From NCBI GenBank assembly GCA_034522075.1, contig JAXHLO010000035.1, positions 124,001 through 188,000 of the forward strand: DNA of 64,000 bases, given 5' to 3'. Every line of letters begins with the position of its first letter. Positions within the stretch are counted from its first letter, which is position 1. Source of the DNA: UBA7803 sp034522075. Lineage in GTDB: Bacteria; Pseudomonadota; Gammaproteobacteria; Pseudomonadales; Azotimanducaceae. This document shows, piece by piece, positions 28,476 to 37,240 of this stretch. The notes below the pieces were generated by a model. The model was not told where the DNA came from and did not search any database. It worked only from the letters and a program-made list of their open reading frames with translations. The position numbers and the translations under genes are program-made.

Positions 28476-28519
28476 ACCGCCATTAGACAGGAAGCACTCG
28501 GGACGTTCCAAGGGCTGTG

Positions 28520-28574
28520 GGAGCAGTCTGTTGGAGCGATCTCCAGATCGCGACCTGGAGGTCGCTCCAACAGG
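28520..28574. repeat. REP-like palindrome, 19-bp arms
   Basis: Arms 28528-28546 and 28555-28573 (CTGTTGGAGCGATCTCCAG and its complement with one mismatch) enclose an eight-base loop ATCGCGAC. It shares the GGAGCGATCTCCAGATCGCG core of the other copies. It lies upstream of selO and just downstream of the VOC gene stop, so as RNA it could also end VOC transcription. Confidence 0.85.
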
Positions 28575-28581
28575 AAAGACG

Positions 28582-28953
28582 CTACATCTTCATCTCGAAG
28601 AAGCACAGCTTGTTGCCGTCCAGGTCGCGGACATAGCCCCCGTAGAACACCGGCATGCGTTCCCCAGGCTCGCCTTCATCGGTCGCACCCAGTTCCCGGG
28701 CCTTGGCATACAGCTTGTCCACGCCTTCGCGGGAACCGCCGGGAATGGCCACCATATTGCCGTTGCCGGGGTGCGGCTCCTTCTCGTCGTAGGGGATGCA
28801 GACGGCCAGCATGGGCGCATCGGGGCCCGTGCCGTAGAACTTGATGCGATCCATGCCGAAAAGCTGCTTGGCGCCCACCTCCGCCAGCAGCGCGTCATAG
28901 AATGCGAGCGCTCGATCCATATCCTTCGTGCCTATCGTGACGTAACCGATCAT
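28582..28953 (-). CDS. VOC-superfamily (glyoxalase/bleomycin-resistance fold) protein
   Basis: A 123-residue single-domain VOC protein: MIGYVTIGTKDMDRALAFYD at the start and YGGYVRDLDGNKLCFFEMKM at the end, with the paired beta-alpha-beta-beta-beta layout. Conserved Glu and aromatic residues at the strand ends may bind a metal. Family members range from glyoxalases to dioxygenases and resistance proteins, so no reaction is assigned. ATG 28953 is chosen because an upstream ATG at 29025 adds unrelated sequence. Confidence 0.85.
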   Translation of the reverse strand: MIGYVTIGTKDMDRALAFYDALLAEVGAKQLFGMDRIKFYGTGPDAPMLAVCIPYDEKEPHPGNGNMVAIPGGSREGVDKLYAKARELGATDEGEPGERMPVFYGGYVRDLDGNKLCFFEMKM

Positions 28954-29055
28954 CGTGCGTATCTCCTCATCGGGTTTTCGACGGCACCAGTAAAGCCCGC
29001 CGGCCTGGTGTCTGGCAAGCCCCATGTCCTGCCCGTACCATGAGATATCCGGCTG

Positions 29056-30141
29056 TCACGCGACACTGATGCCCGGTACGCGCCCCTGTTCAGGTTGCTC
29101 GAACTGAGCACGCACCCGTGGCAGGTAGTCCGGAAATTCGCGCTGTACATAAGCCACCAGATGCTCGCGGACATAGCAGCGCAGCTCCCACGCAAGGGTG
29201 GAATTCGGCGCACTCATCAGAAAACGCACCTGCATGGCCCGGCTGTCCGCCTCCGTGACCAGCACGTTGCTGGTCACACCGTCCCACTGCGGAGCCTGTT
29301 GCAGCAGACGCGCGAACTCCTGGCGCAAGGGTTCTACCGGCATGCGGTAATCTACCCAGAGAAAAACCGTGCCCAGCAGGTTGTTGGAGTTGCGTGTCCA
29401 GTTCTCGAAGGGGTTATCGATAAACCACTGCAGAGGCACCACCAATCGTCGCAGATCCCAGACTCGAAGCACCACGTAGGTGCTGGTGACCTCCTCTACC
29501 CAGCACCATTCGCCCTGAAAGAAGAGCACGTCGTCGATGCGGAACGGCTGGGTCAGCGCAATCTGCACACCCGCCAGCAGATTACTCAGTACCGGCCGGG
29601 CAGCGAAACCCAGGATGATGCCGCCGATACCGGCGGAGGCCAGCAGGCTGGTTCCCAACTGGCGAACCGACGGAAAAGTCATCAGCGCTGCAGCGATGCC
29701 GACCATGACGAAGAGGATGTTTAACGCCCGCGTAATGAATCGAATCTGAGTCTCTATCTTTCGCGCCTGCCGGCTTTGATGCTCCAGCGGCGGATTGAGA
29801 TGTACGATGACATCGCCCACCGCCGCCGCACACCGAACCGCCGCCCAGGTCACGGCAACGATAAAGGCCAGCGTTATGACGTGCTGAACGACGTCCAACT
29901 GCGGTAGATGTGCCGGCGCCGCCTCCCACACCAGTTTCAGCGCCAGCAGGCTCAAAACCGCTCCCAGCGCATGGGCAGCGTTGTCCAGAAACATGCGGGC
30001 CATGCCTTCGCTGCGTAGAAAGCGCCTCAGGCCCTGCAACGCCACCCAATAACCCGCCAGCAACAGGAGCACCACACCGACGGAGACGGTGATGGTCAGC
30101 AGCCAGCCTTGTAGTGACTCCGGAACGGATTCGAACAGCAT
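29056..30141 (-). CDS. MscS-family mechanosensitive channel
   Basis: A 361-residue inner-membrane channel protein that would open under membrane tension. It has four to five hydrophobic helices. The pore-lining helix is TSLLASAGIGGIILGFAARPVLSNLLAGVQIAL (shown in two parts: TSLLASAGIGGIILGF, AARPVLSNLLAGVQIAL), rich in the Gly/Ala pairs of TM3. After it come the MscS beta domain (QPFRIDDVLFFQGEWCWVEE, RRLVVPLQWFIDNPFENW) and an alpha/beta C-terminus. ATG 30141 is chosen over ATG 30186. It is divergent from the Tet-type exporter. Confidence 0.9.
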   Translation of the reverse strand: MLFESVPESLQGWLLTITVSVGVVLLLLAGYWVALQGLRRFLRSEGMARMFLDNAAHALGAVLSLLALKLVWEAAPAHLPQLDVVQHVITLAFIVAVTWAAVRCAAAVGDVIVHLNPPLEHQSRQARKIETQIRFITRALNILFVMVGIAAALMTFPSVRQLGTSLLASAGIGGIILGFAARPVLSNLLAGVQIALTQPFRIDDVLFFQGEWCWVEEVTSTYVVLRVWDLRRLVVPLQWFIDNPFENWTRNSNNLLGTVFLWVDYRMPVEPLRQEFARLLQQAPQWDGVTSNVLVTEADSRAMQVRFLMSAPNSTLAWELRCYVREHLVAYVQREFPDYLPRVRAQFEQPEQGRVPGISVA

Positions 30142-30230
30142 CTGTGCCTCCCAAGGGCCCCGCCCCCAAAGGATAGGACGGCGCAAACGCGTCGACTACC
30201 TCTTCTATCAACACCGCGCCCGTATATTAA

Positions 30231-30246
30231 TTAACGGTTGCGTTAA
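30231..30246. promoter_or_regulatory. Palindrome TTAACG-GTTG-CGTTAA, candidate repressor site
   Basis: Six-base perfect arms around a four-base centre lie 53 bases upstream of the Tet-type MFS start, in an AT-rich patch (TATATTAATTAACGG) that is unusual for this GC-rich DNA and likely contains the promoter. TetR or MarR repressors of exporters bind such sites, but no such regulator gene is adjacent. Confidence 0.45.
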
Positions 30247-30298
30247 CCTTTATCCTGACAGAACATAGGGTCTTTCGCGGGTCTGGGTCCCGGGTCCT

Positions 30299-31536
30299 AT
30301 GCAATGGCGGCAGTCAATCTTCGTCGTGCTCGTCACGGCGCTCATCGACTCCATCGGCTTCGGCATCATCCTGCCGGTGCTGCCGGGACTACTCATGGAA
30401 GTCACCGGCGCAGGCATGTCTTCCGCCGCACGCTACGGCGGCTGGCTCATGTTCGCCTACGCCGCCATGCAGTTCTGTCTGGCGCCGGTCGTCGGCAACC
30501 TCTCCGACCGCTTCGGCCGCCGTCCGGTGCTGCTGTTCTCACTGCTGGTCCTCGGCATCGACTACCTGATCATGTGGTGGGCCCCCACGTTCGCCTGGCT
30601 GCTGCTCGGCCGGCTGATTGCCGGCGCCGCCGCCTCGACCTACAGCACCTGCAACGCCTTCATTGCCGACATCAGCCCGCCGCAGGTGCGTGCGCAGAAC
30701 TTCGGCCTCATGGGCGCCGCCTTCGGTGTGGGGTTCATCATCGGGCCGGTGCTGGGCGGCTTTCTTCGGCGAGTTCGGGCCCCGGGTACCCTTTCTCGCA
30801 GCCGCCGGTCTGTGCTTCGCCAATCTGCTCTACGGCGCGGTCGTGCTGCCGGAAAGCCTGGCCAAATCGCAGCGGCGACCGTTCGACTGGCGCCGCGCCA
30901 ACCCTACCGGCACGCTGACGGCTTTGCGCCGCTACCCGATCGTTCTGGGCCTGGTAGGCGCCTACTTTCTGTTCCTGCTCGGCCACCACGCCCTGCCGTC
31001 GACTTGGAGCTATTTCACCATGGAGAAGTTCGACTGGTCGCCCCGGGACGTGGGCTATTCATTGGGCTTCGTGGGCGTTCTCATGGTTTTCACCCAGGCC
31101 GTAGTGTTGCGCGTGCTGCTGCCGCGGCTCGGCGCACGCCGCGCGGGAACGCTGGGTTTTCTCTGCACCATGGCGGCCTTCTGCGGCTATGCCGTCGCCA
31201 CGGATGGCTGGATGATCTATCTGTTTCTGACTGTCGGCGCCCTGCAGGGGTTCGCCACACCGGCCATGCAGGGCATCATGTCGGTGAATGTGCCGGGCAA
31301 CGAGCAAGGCGAACTGCAGGGCGGTCTGGCCAGCGTCTCCAGCCTGACGGCCATACTCAGCCCGCCGATCCATGACGCAGATTTTCGCGTTCTTCACCGG
31401 CACGAATGCCGTGGTGTACTTTCCCGGCGCGCCGTTCGTCGCTGCCGCGCTGCTGACGGTGGTGGCCTTGACGGCATTCCTGCGGGCTACAGCGCGGCTG
31501 TCTGAACCGGAGCCTGCGGATGCCGCTTCTCCCTGA
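30299..31536 (+). pseudogene. MFS exporter, TCR/Tet-like (multidrug/tetracycline type), two frameshifts
   Basis: When read through, this is a proton-driven major-facilitator exporter of about 411 residues, the normal TetA-like length. The first frame gives VTALIDSIGFGIILPVLPGL and the motif A sequence GNLSDRFGRRPVLL. Near 30766 one extra T (TTTCTTCGG) breaks GGFLGEFGPRVPFL. Near 31370 one extra C breaks the join ILSPPI/MTQIFAFFTGTNAVVYFPG. After removing both, the protein ends at TGA 31534-31536 with RLSEPEPADAASP. Both lesions are single-base insertions. The palindrome upstream may be its operator. Confidence 0.85.
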
Positions 31537-31543
31537 GGCTGCC

Positions 31544-32152
31544 TCACAGCGAAATGCCATATCGATCCAGCAGTTGACCGGCCCCCGACGCCCCCTCCTC
31601 GATCGACAAGACCTCGGCCTGAAAACCAAGCTGCCTGGCCGCTTGCACGTTGGTTTCATGATCGTCCAGGAACAACACTTCCCGCGAAGGGACAGACAGG
31701 CGCTCGAGCACGGCCTGGAAATACTCGTCGCTGGGTTTCGCGTAGCCGACGTAGCAGGAATAGAAAAGATGATCGAACAGCTCGGCATAGCCCAATCGAA
31801 AGGTCATGAAGTCAGCGCGGTAGGCCTGCTGATTGGTCGCCAGGCCCACGGTCAGGCCTTTGCCGCGCAGGCGGTCGACTACCTCGAGCATGTTGGAATC
31901 CGCTTCAATGAGGGTCCAGACCTGCAACGCTTCGTCAACGCTGAAGCGGCTGTTCCAGCGTTTCAGTACCGCGTCCAGAGCCCGGCCGAAATCGGCACGG
32001 CCGCGGAAGCACGGCCGCTCGACGGTGAACACCTCCTCGACGAACGCCTCGGTCTGATCCGGATCGCCGCACAGTTGCGCCACTTTGTCGCGCCAACCGG
32101 CTGACGGCTGCTGCAGTACGCCATCGGCATCGAAGAGCACCGCACGAATCAT
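31544..32152 (-). CDS. HAD-like hydrolase (subfamily IA)
   Basis: A 202-residue phosphatase-fold protein. Motif I is FDADGV at residues 7-12, but the usual DxDGT/V nucleophile pair is kept. Motif II is LATNQQAYRADF, motif III is the lysine in VGYAKPSDEYF, and motif IV is FLDDHETNVQAARQLG. The cap is helical. It would hydrolyse a small phosphorylated or halogenated compound; the substrate is unknown. It is the last gene of a minus-strand run that starts with the membrane protein at 34210. Confidence 0.9.
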   Translation of the reverse strand: MIRAVLFDADGVLQQPSAGWRDKVAQLCGDPDQTEAFVEEVFTVERPCFRGRADFGRALDAVLKRWNSRFSVDEALQVWTLIEADSNMLEVVDRLRGKGLTVGLATNQQAYRADFMTFRLGYAELFDHLFYSCYVGYAKPSDEYFQAVLERLSVPSREVLFLDDHETNVQAARQLGFQAEVLSIEEGASGAGQLLDRYGISL

Positions 32153-32194
32153 GCGCTGCCCCGGGACAACCTCACACTACCCAGCGCCTGCCCC

Positions 32195-32706
32195 CTAACC
32201 TGTCCTGAGCACCGAGTACAGGACCGCATCGGACGGTCGTCCGTTCACCATAGTGCGCTTGGCGAGCACCGCGTCTCTGTTGCGCCCCCACCTTCTCGGC
32301 CACACGTTGGCTGGCATGATTGTCCACCGCCGCCACGATCTCGATGCGGTTGAGGTTGGTATGGTCGAATCCCCAGCGCAATAGCTGAGTAACGGCGGCC
32401 GTGGCGACACCGCGCCTGGTACAGGACGTCCGGACCCAATATCCCAGGTTGGCCACGCGGTCCAGGTTGATCTGATTGATGCCGCACCCGCCGGCGATGC
32501 GGCCATCCACCAGGATGGCGAAATCGTACATGGTTCCCTGTCGGCGCCCGGCCAGTGTGGCGCCGATGTACTCCCGGGCGTCGTCGATGGAATAGCCCGG
32601 GTAGCACCAGGGCATCCAGGGCTGCACCTCGCGCACCGACTCCTGCACGGCCTCCGCAAGGGCGGCCGCATCACCTGGTTCATAGGGCAGCAGGGTCTAT
32701 ATGCAC
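32195..32706 (-). pseudogene. GNAT acetyltransferase (RimJ/RimL-like), two single-base insertions
   Basis: Corrected, it reads MHIDLLPYEPGDAAALAEAV, then the conserved VREVQPWMPWCYPGYSIDDA, GGCGINQINLDRVANLGYWV and RRGVATAAVTQLLRWGFD acetyl-CoA-binding loop. It ends AVLAKRTMVNGRPSDAVLYS plus VLRTG. The two lesions are an extra C in the CCC run near 32693 and an extra base near 32279 (CAACAGAG instead of CAACGAG on the coding strand). Start is GTG 32706, overlapping the end of the upstream methyltransferase by 10 bases. N-terminal acetylation of a protein or small amine is the family role. Confidence 0.8.
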
Positions 32707-33440
32707 GGGTCATCAGGAATCATCCTCTGCTTCACACCCTTTGCATCGGCGTCTAGTTCACCGGCTGTAGCGGCATGCTCGATTCGAACCCATGTCTGAC
32801 CATGCTCGCGATCGAGCCGGGCGGCGCTTCAGGTCGTCGGCGGCGGCACTCTGACGCAATCCAGGAGAAGCGGTACCTGACGATGCCACCTTCCGTGCAT
32901 TCGTGACTCTTGCCGACCCATTGGGTGCCGCGGTACTGGCGGCGATACCAGGGACATTCCTTGATGCTCGCCAGCATCACACCCTGGGGAGCGGTCACCC
33001 GAAACTGATCCAGCATCATGCCAATCTGCCACGGGCTGGCGTGAGTCCAGATGGAGCGGGCGATCACGAAGTCGAACCTGGCGCCAAACACTTCGAAGTC
33101 GAAGCGATCGTTGGTATCGAACACTGGCCGCTTCGCCGCGACCACGTCCAGGGGGCACGATGACGTCCTGGCCGGCCTTCAACATGGCTCGGTTCGGCTC
33201 GATGCCGAAATAGCAGCCGGGGTCGAGGAAACGGATCAGCCAGTATCCAGCGCGCAGAACACCACACCCCACATCCAGCACTCGTGAGTCGAAGTTCAAG
33301 CCATTGCGCAGCAGGATGGAGAGCTGGTTGCGCCCCACGGTCTCGAACTTGCGCAGCGGGCCTCCCAGAAAAATACCCGAATCCTGCACGAGCTGCGCGC
33401 GTTCAATCAGTGTGAGCGAACCTGTTGTCTCTTCTCGCAT
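32697..33440 (-). pseudogene. SAM-dependent methyltransferase, multiple single-base insertions
   Basis: The N-terminus is intact: IFLGGPLRKFETVGRNQL and the SAM-binding SRVLDVGCGVLRAGYWLIRF (motif I VLDVGCG). A G-run insertion near 33153 (extra C on the coding strand) breaks VPLDVVAAKRPVFD. The middle then reads FDFVIARSIWTHASPWQIGM and ECPWYRRQYRGTQWVGKSHE. Two further one-base insertions, near 32850 and 32822, restore RRLDREHGQTWVRIEHAATA to the stop at 32697. The corrected gene is about 247 residues. It lies between a membrane protein (gap 5 bases) and the GNAT gene (overlap). The methyl acceptor is unknown. The positions of the last two lesions are approximate. Confidence 0.7.
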
Positions 33441-33445
33441 CGCGC

Positions 33446-34210
33446 TCAGAACTCGACTGTGGGATCGGGCACATACAGGAACCCGAGGTGCTCTCCTATG
33501 GCGGCAAGCCACTGGTTTATCCAGGCAACGCCCTCTGGATTGATCTGCGGCAGCAACGGGATCTCGACGGCCAACATGGCCGCCAGCCCGATCCAGTACA
33601 CTGGATGCACCGCCCTGCGGGTGACCAGGTCATAGATCATACCGACTACGATGAAGAGGCTGCACGCCAGGACCCCCACCGGCAAAGACAGGGGATGGAA
33701 GCCGCTGGTAAAAAGTATCAGCCGAAAGAAGCCTGCCCCGAGGCCAATGGCGCTGGCCACGATCATGAGCCGCTTGTGTGACTGCAACCGTTGCGTCAGC
33801 GCCATGCGCACGGCGGCGGCATAAAAGCCGACAAACAGGACTAGATTCGACAGAATCAGCGGCCCATAGAGCAACCAGATCTCCGGGGCTCCATGGCGTA
33901 TCGCCTCGTCCACGCGAACCGTCAGCACGAGCAGGCCGGTCAGGATCATCAGCACGACCAGCACAACGCTCAGCCGCCCCAGCGTGATATGCAAAGACCG
34001 CCTGCGCATACCGATCAGCACCGCCTGGAACGGAAACAGCAGATACCAGAGAAAAAAGAACCAGCCGTGCAGATGCAGCGCGGCCCCGGACGGCGGATAA
34101 CTCCCGGCAATGACAGGCCCGAAATAGGTAAATGAGAACCCGGCGAAGCCAACGGCGCTGATCAGTACCGTCAGCGCCGGATAGAAGAGATGATCTCTCT
34201 TTGCAGGCAT
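33446..34210 (-). CDS. Polytopic membrane protein, seven helices, unknown function
   Basis: A 254-residue protein with about seven membrane helices, for example YPALTVLISAVGFAGFSFTY, HGWFFFLWYLLFPFQAVLIG and LGRLSVVLVVLMILTGLLVL. The LHLHGWFFFLWYLLFPFQ and SLHITLGRLSV pattern with paired histidines resembles small b-type-haem-like or DUF2306-type membrane proteins, but I cannot assign a function. ATG 34210 is preferred to GTG/ATG candidates farther upstream. It heads a run with the methyltransferase, GNAT and HAD genes at spacings of a few bases. Confidence 0.75.
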   Translation of the reverse strand: MPAKRDHLFYPALTVLISAVGFAGFSFTYFGPVIAGSYPPSGAALHLHGWFFFLWYLLFPFQAVLIGMRRRSLHITLGRLSVVLVVLMILTGLLVLTVRVDEAIRHGAPEIWLLYGPLILSNLVLFVGFYAAAVRMALTQRLQSHKRLMIVASAIGLGAGFFRLILFTSGFHPLSLPVGVLACSLFIVVGMIYDLVTRRAVHPVYWIGLAAMLAVEIPLLPQINPEGVAWINQWLAAIGEHLGFLYVPDPTVEF

Positions 34211-34279
34211 GCCGCGCCCAATGCCGTCCCCGCGGGCAAGGATAACATCACGGGGCACGCTACCCTAATGGCGAGTACG

Positions 34280-36199
34280 CTAGCGATGCAGCGGCGACCG
34301 GGCCTCTTCCGCCAGCGCTGTCAGCGCCTCATCCAGCGACATCACTTCCTGAGCCTTGCCGCCGAGCCGGCGAACGGCCACGGTGCCCTCCTCCGCCTCA
34401 CGCTTGCCCACCACCAGAATCACCGGGACCTTGGTGACGCTGTGCTCGCGGACCTTGTAGGAGATCTTTTCGTTGCGGAGGTCAAGATCGGCCCGCAGAC
34501 CGCGCGCCCGGGCAGCGTCGAGCACCTTGTGAGCGTAGTCGTCGGCATCATCGGTGATGGTGGCCACCACGATCTGCTCCGGCGCCAGCCACAGAGGAAA
34601 ATGGCCGGCGTAGTGCTCGATGAGAATGCCGCAGAAACGCTCGAGTGATCCGAACAGGGCACGGTGAATCATGACCGGATACTGGCGGTGGCTCTCGGCG
34701 TCCACATAGGTGGCACCCAGGCGCTCGGGCAGGTTGAGATCTACCTGCACGGTGCCGCACTGCCAGTCGCGGCCGATGGCGTCGCGCAGCACGAACTCGA
34801 GCTTGGGGCCGTAGAACGCCCCTTCCCCGGGATTGTAGGTCCACTCCACCTGCATCTCGTTCAGCGCGGTCTTGAGCGCCTGCTCGGCGTGGTCCCACAC
34901 CTCGTCGGAACCAACCCGCCGTTCCGGACGGTCGGAGAATTTGACCATCACCTCGTCGAAGCCAAAGTCGTGGTAGATCTCCTGGATCAGCCGCGAAGCC
35001 TTGACGCACTCCTCGGTGATCTGCGCTTCGGTGCAGAAGATGTGGGCATCGTCCTGCACGAACGCACGCACGCGCATGATGCCGTGCAGCGCACCGGACG
35101 GCTCGTAGCGATGCACTTTGCCGAACTCGGCCAGATAATACGGCAGGTCGCGGTAGCTCTTGATGCCCTGCTTGAACACCTGCACGTGGCCGGGACAGTT
35201 CATGGGTTTCAACGCGAACACCCGCTCGTCCGGCGTCTGGGTCAGGTACATGTTCTCGCCGAATTTCTCCAGGTGGCCCGACTTTTCCCACAGGGAGCGG
35301 TCCAGGACCTCCGGCGTGTTCACTTCCTGATACCCGGCGCGGCGCTGCTTCTCGCGCATGTAGTCGATCATGGTCTGGAACAGCGTCCAGCCCTTGGGGT
35401 GCCAGAACACCGCCCCGGGGCCTTCTTCCTGCAGATGGAACAGGTCCATCTCGCGGCCCAGCCGACGGTGGTCGCGTTTTTCCGCCTCTTCCAGGCGGGT
35501 CAGGTAGGCTTTCAGATCCTTGTCGTTGGCCCAGGCGGTGCCGTAGATGCGCTGCAGCATCTCGTTGCGCGAGTCGCCGCGCCAGTAGGCGCCGGCCACG
35601 CTCATGAGCTTGAACGAGGTGCCCAGCTTGCCCGTGGACGGCAGGTGCGGGCCGCGGCACAGATCGATGAACTCGCCCTGGCGGTACAGACCCACATCCT
35701 CGTCTGCGGGAATGGAGGCAATGATCTCGGCCTTGTACCGCTCGCCCATGTTCTCGAAGAACTTCACCGCCTCGTCGCGCTCCCACACCTCGCGGCGGAT
35801 GGCTTCGTCACGCTTGACGATCTCGCGCATGCGCGCCTCGATCTTCTCGAGATCGTCGGGGGTGAAAGGCTCGTCACGGGCGAAATCGTAATAGAAGCCG
35901 TTATCGATGGTGGGGCCGATGGTGACCTGGGTTTCCGGATAGAGCTCCTTCACGGCCTCGGCCATGACGTGGGCGGCATCGTGGCGCAGCAGCTCCACAC
36001 CGTCTTCCGAGTCGCGGGTGATGATCTCGACGCTGGCATCGCTGTCGATGGGCAGATAGACGTCGCGCAGTTCGCCGTTCACGCGCACGGCAACCGCGGC
36101 CTTGGCCAGAGATCTGGAGATCGATGCCGCCAGCTCGTCGCCCTGAACGGGGCCGTCGAACTCGCGCACCGAGCCGTCCGGCAGGGTGATGTTCACCAT
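34280..36199 (-). CDS. thrS: Threonine--tRNA ligase
   Basis: It charges tRNA-Thr and edits mis-charged serine, 639 residues, full length. In order: TGS domain (VNITLPDGSVREFDGPVQGD), editing domain with HDAAHVMAEAVKELYP and GPTIDNGFYYDF, the class II catalytic core with zinc ligands in MNCPGHVQVF, RVRAFVQDDAHIFC and PVMIHRALFGSLERF, and an anticodon-binding end (APEQIVVATITDDADDYAHK). Start ATG 36199 follows GGGGGA; longer in-frame starts translate REP repeats and are wrong. Unusually, no infC-rpmI-rplT genes follow. Instead it is tail-adjacent to an unrelated membrane protein, so this is a stand-alone thrS or a second copy. Confidence 0.96.
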   Translation of the reverse strand: MVNITLPDGSVREFDGPVQGDELAASISRSLAKAAVAVRVNGELRDVYLPIDSDASVEIITRDSEDGVELLRHDAAHVMAEAVKELYPETQVTIGPTIDNGFYYDFARDEPFTPDDLEKIEARMREIVKRDEAIRREVWERDEAVKFFENMGERYKAEIIASIPADEDVGLYRQGEFIDLCRGPHLPSTGKLGTSFKLMSVAGAYWRGDSRNEMLQRIYGTAWANDKDLKAYLTRLEEAEKRDHRRLGREMDLFHLQEEGPGAVFWHPKGWTLFQTMIDYMREKQRRAGYQEVNTPEVLDRSLWEKSGHLEKFGENMYLTQTPDERVFALKPMNCPGHVQVFKQGIKSYRDLPYYLAEFGKVHRYEPSGALHGIMRVRAFVQDDAHIFCTEAQITEECVKASRLIQEIYHDFGFDEVMVKFSDRPERRVGSDEVWDHAEQALKTALNEMQVEWTYNPGEGAFYGPKLEFVLRDAIGRDWQCGTVQVDLNLPERLGATYVDAESHRQYPVMIHRALFGSLERFCGILIEHYAGHFPLWLAPEQIVVATITDDADDYAHKVLDAARARGLRADLDLRNEKISYKVREHSVTKVPVILVVGKREAEEGTVAVRRLGGKAQEVMSLDEALTALAEEARSPLHR

Positions 36200-36266
36200 C
36201 GGGGGAGTCTCGCTCCTTGAAAGAGCGCGATTCTGCCAAAGCGCGGGCCCGGGGTCGACGCCGGAT

Positions 36267-36384
36267 GCATTGTGGGAGGCATTGTGGGAGCGGCTTGTAG
36301 CCGCGACCTCAGGAGATCGCGATCTGGAGATCGCTCCCACAGATCCCCCCACAGATCCCCCCACAGATCGCTCCCACAGATCGT
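36267..36384. repeat. REP-like element with short tandem repeats
   Basis: Three repeat types are packed here. GCATTGTGGGAG occurs twice head to tail (36267-36290). The REP core GAGATCGCGATCTGGAGATCG lies at about 36313-36333. CCCACAGATC occurs four times with periods of 12, 12 and 13 bases (36336-36382). A hairpin AGCGGCTTGTAGCCGC lies at 36289-36304. The block sits between the divergent starts of thrS and an MscS-like gene. Confidence 0.8.
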
Positions 36385-36469
36385 CGCTGCCACCGCTGCG
36401 CTGCCGCTGTTGCCGGCAGACGGCGGTCGAAAGTAGTAACATCGACACATCCAAAAAACGGACCCAGGC

Positions 36470-37237
36470 ATGCTGAGCAACCTGATCGACACCTACCCTG
36501 AGATCACAGCCGTGATCGTGTTGCTGCTGGGGTTCGTCATCGGCAAGCTGGTGGAAACCGCCGTGCGGCGCCTGCTCAATCTTGCCGACCGGCTCGCCGC
36601 CCGCTACGGGACCCGCCAGCGCACTCTGTTCTCGGCCCTGTTTCAGCGGGTTTCCGGCCTCATGGCCTACGGTACGGTACTGATCATCGCCGTGATCATG
36701 GCGGTGCGTCTGCTGGATATCGAGCAGCTATCCAGCGCCCTCGATGCAGCTCTGGCCTATGCACCGCGCTTCGTCGTCGGGCTGTTCATCATCGGCATCG
36801 GCAACGTGGTAGGCGCGTTGCTGCGCAACATCAGCGCCAGCGTCTTCAGCGACGGCAACGTCAATGCTCTGCTGCCCCGGCTGGTGCACATCGGGGTGGT
36901 AACCATCGCCGTGATTACCGCGCTGGAACAGATCGGCATCGACATCTCGTTCATTACCCGCCTGGCGCTCATCCTGCTGGCGGCCCTGGTGGGCGGCCTG
37001 TCCCTGGCATTCGCCCTGGGTGCGCGGCAATACGTGGCCAATCTCATGGCGCAACCGGAGCTCGCCCGCTATGCCACGGGAGACCGGCTGCGCATCGGCG
37101 AGGACGAAGGCGTCATCGTGGAGATTTACCGCACCGGGCTCACCCTGGCCACGGACGAAGGTCTGGTGGCTATTCCAGCCGCGCAACTGGCGGACGGCCG
37201 CGTCGTGCGCATTACCAGCGAACCAGTGAGCGGCTGA
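36470..37237 (+). CDS. MscS-like/TM-helix membrane protein
   Basis: A 255-residue protein with about five membrane helices followed by a short beta domain: GDRLRIGEDEGVIVEIYRTG and LATDEGLVAIPAAQLADGRV. This looks like the MscS barrel joined to helices of the conserved TM-helix (CmpX-like) type, with a Gly-rich pore-like helix (LALILLAALVGGLSLAFALG). It lacks the alpha/beta C-terminal cage of full MscS. It is three bases upstream of the MgtE-N/CBS gene, so it belongs to the magnesium operon and may respond to osmotic or ionic conditions. Confidence 0.8.
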   Translation: MLSNLIDTYPEITAVIVLLLGFVIGKLVETAVRRLLNLADRLAARYGTRQRTLFSALFQRVSGLMAYGTVLIIAVIMAVRLLDIEQLSSALDAALAYAPRFVVGLFIIGIGNVVGALLRNISASVFSDGNVNALLPRLVHIGVVTIAVITALEQIGIDISFITRLALILLAALVGGLSLAFALGARQYVANLMAQPELARYATGDRLRIGEDEGVIVEIYRTGLTLATDEGLVAIPAAQLADGRVVRITSEPVSG

Positions 37238-37240
37238 GTC

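Noticed and set aside
34664..36220. Open frame of 518 codons on the plus strand inside thrS
   Set aside because: It is antisense to an intact thrS with all zinc ligands; no protein family is visible.
36267..36384. Possible CRISPR array
   Set aside because: The repeat units are 10-12 bases with 2-3 base gaps, not 25-35 base repeats with unique spacers, and no cas gene is near.
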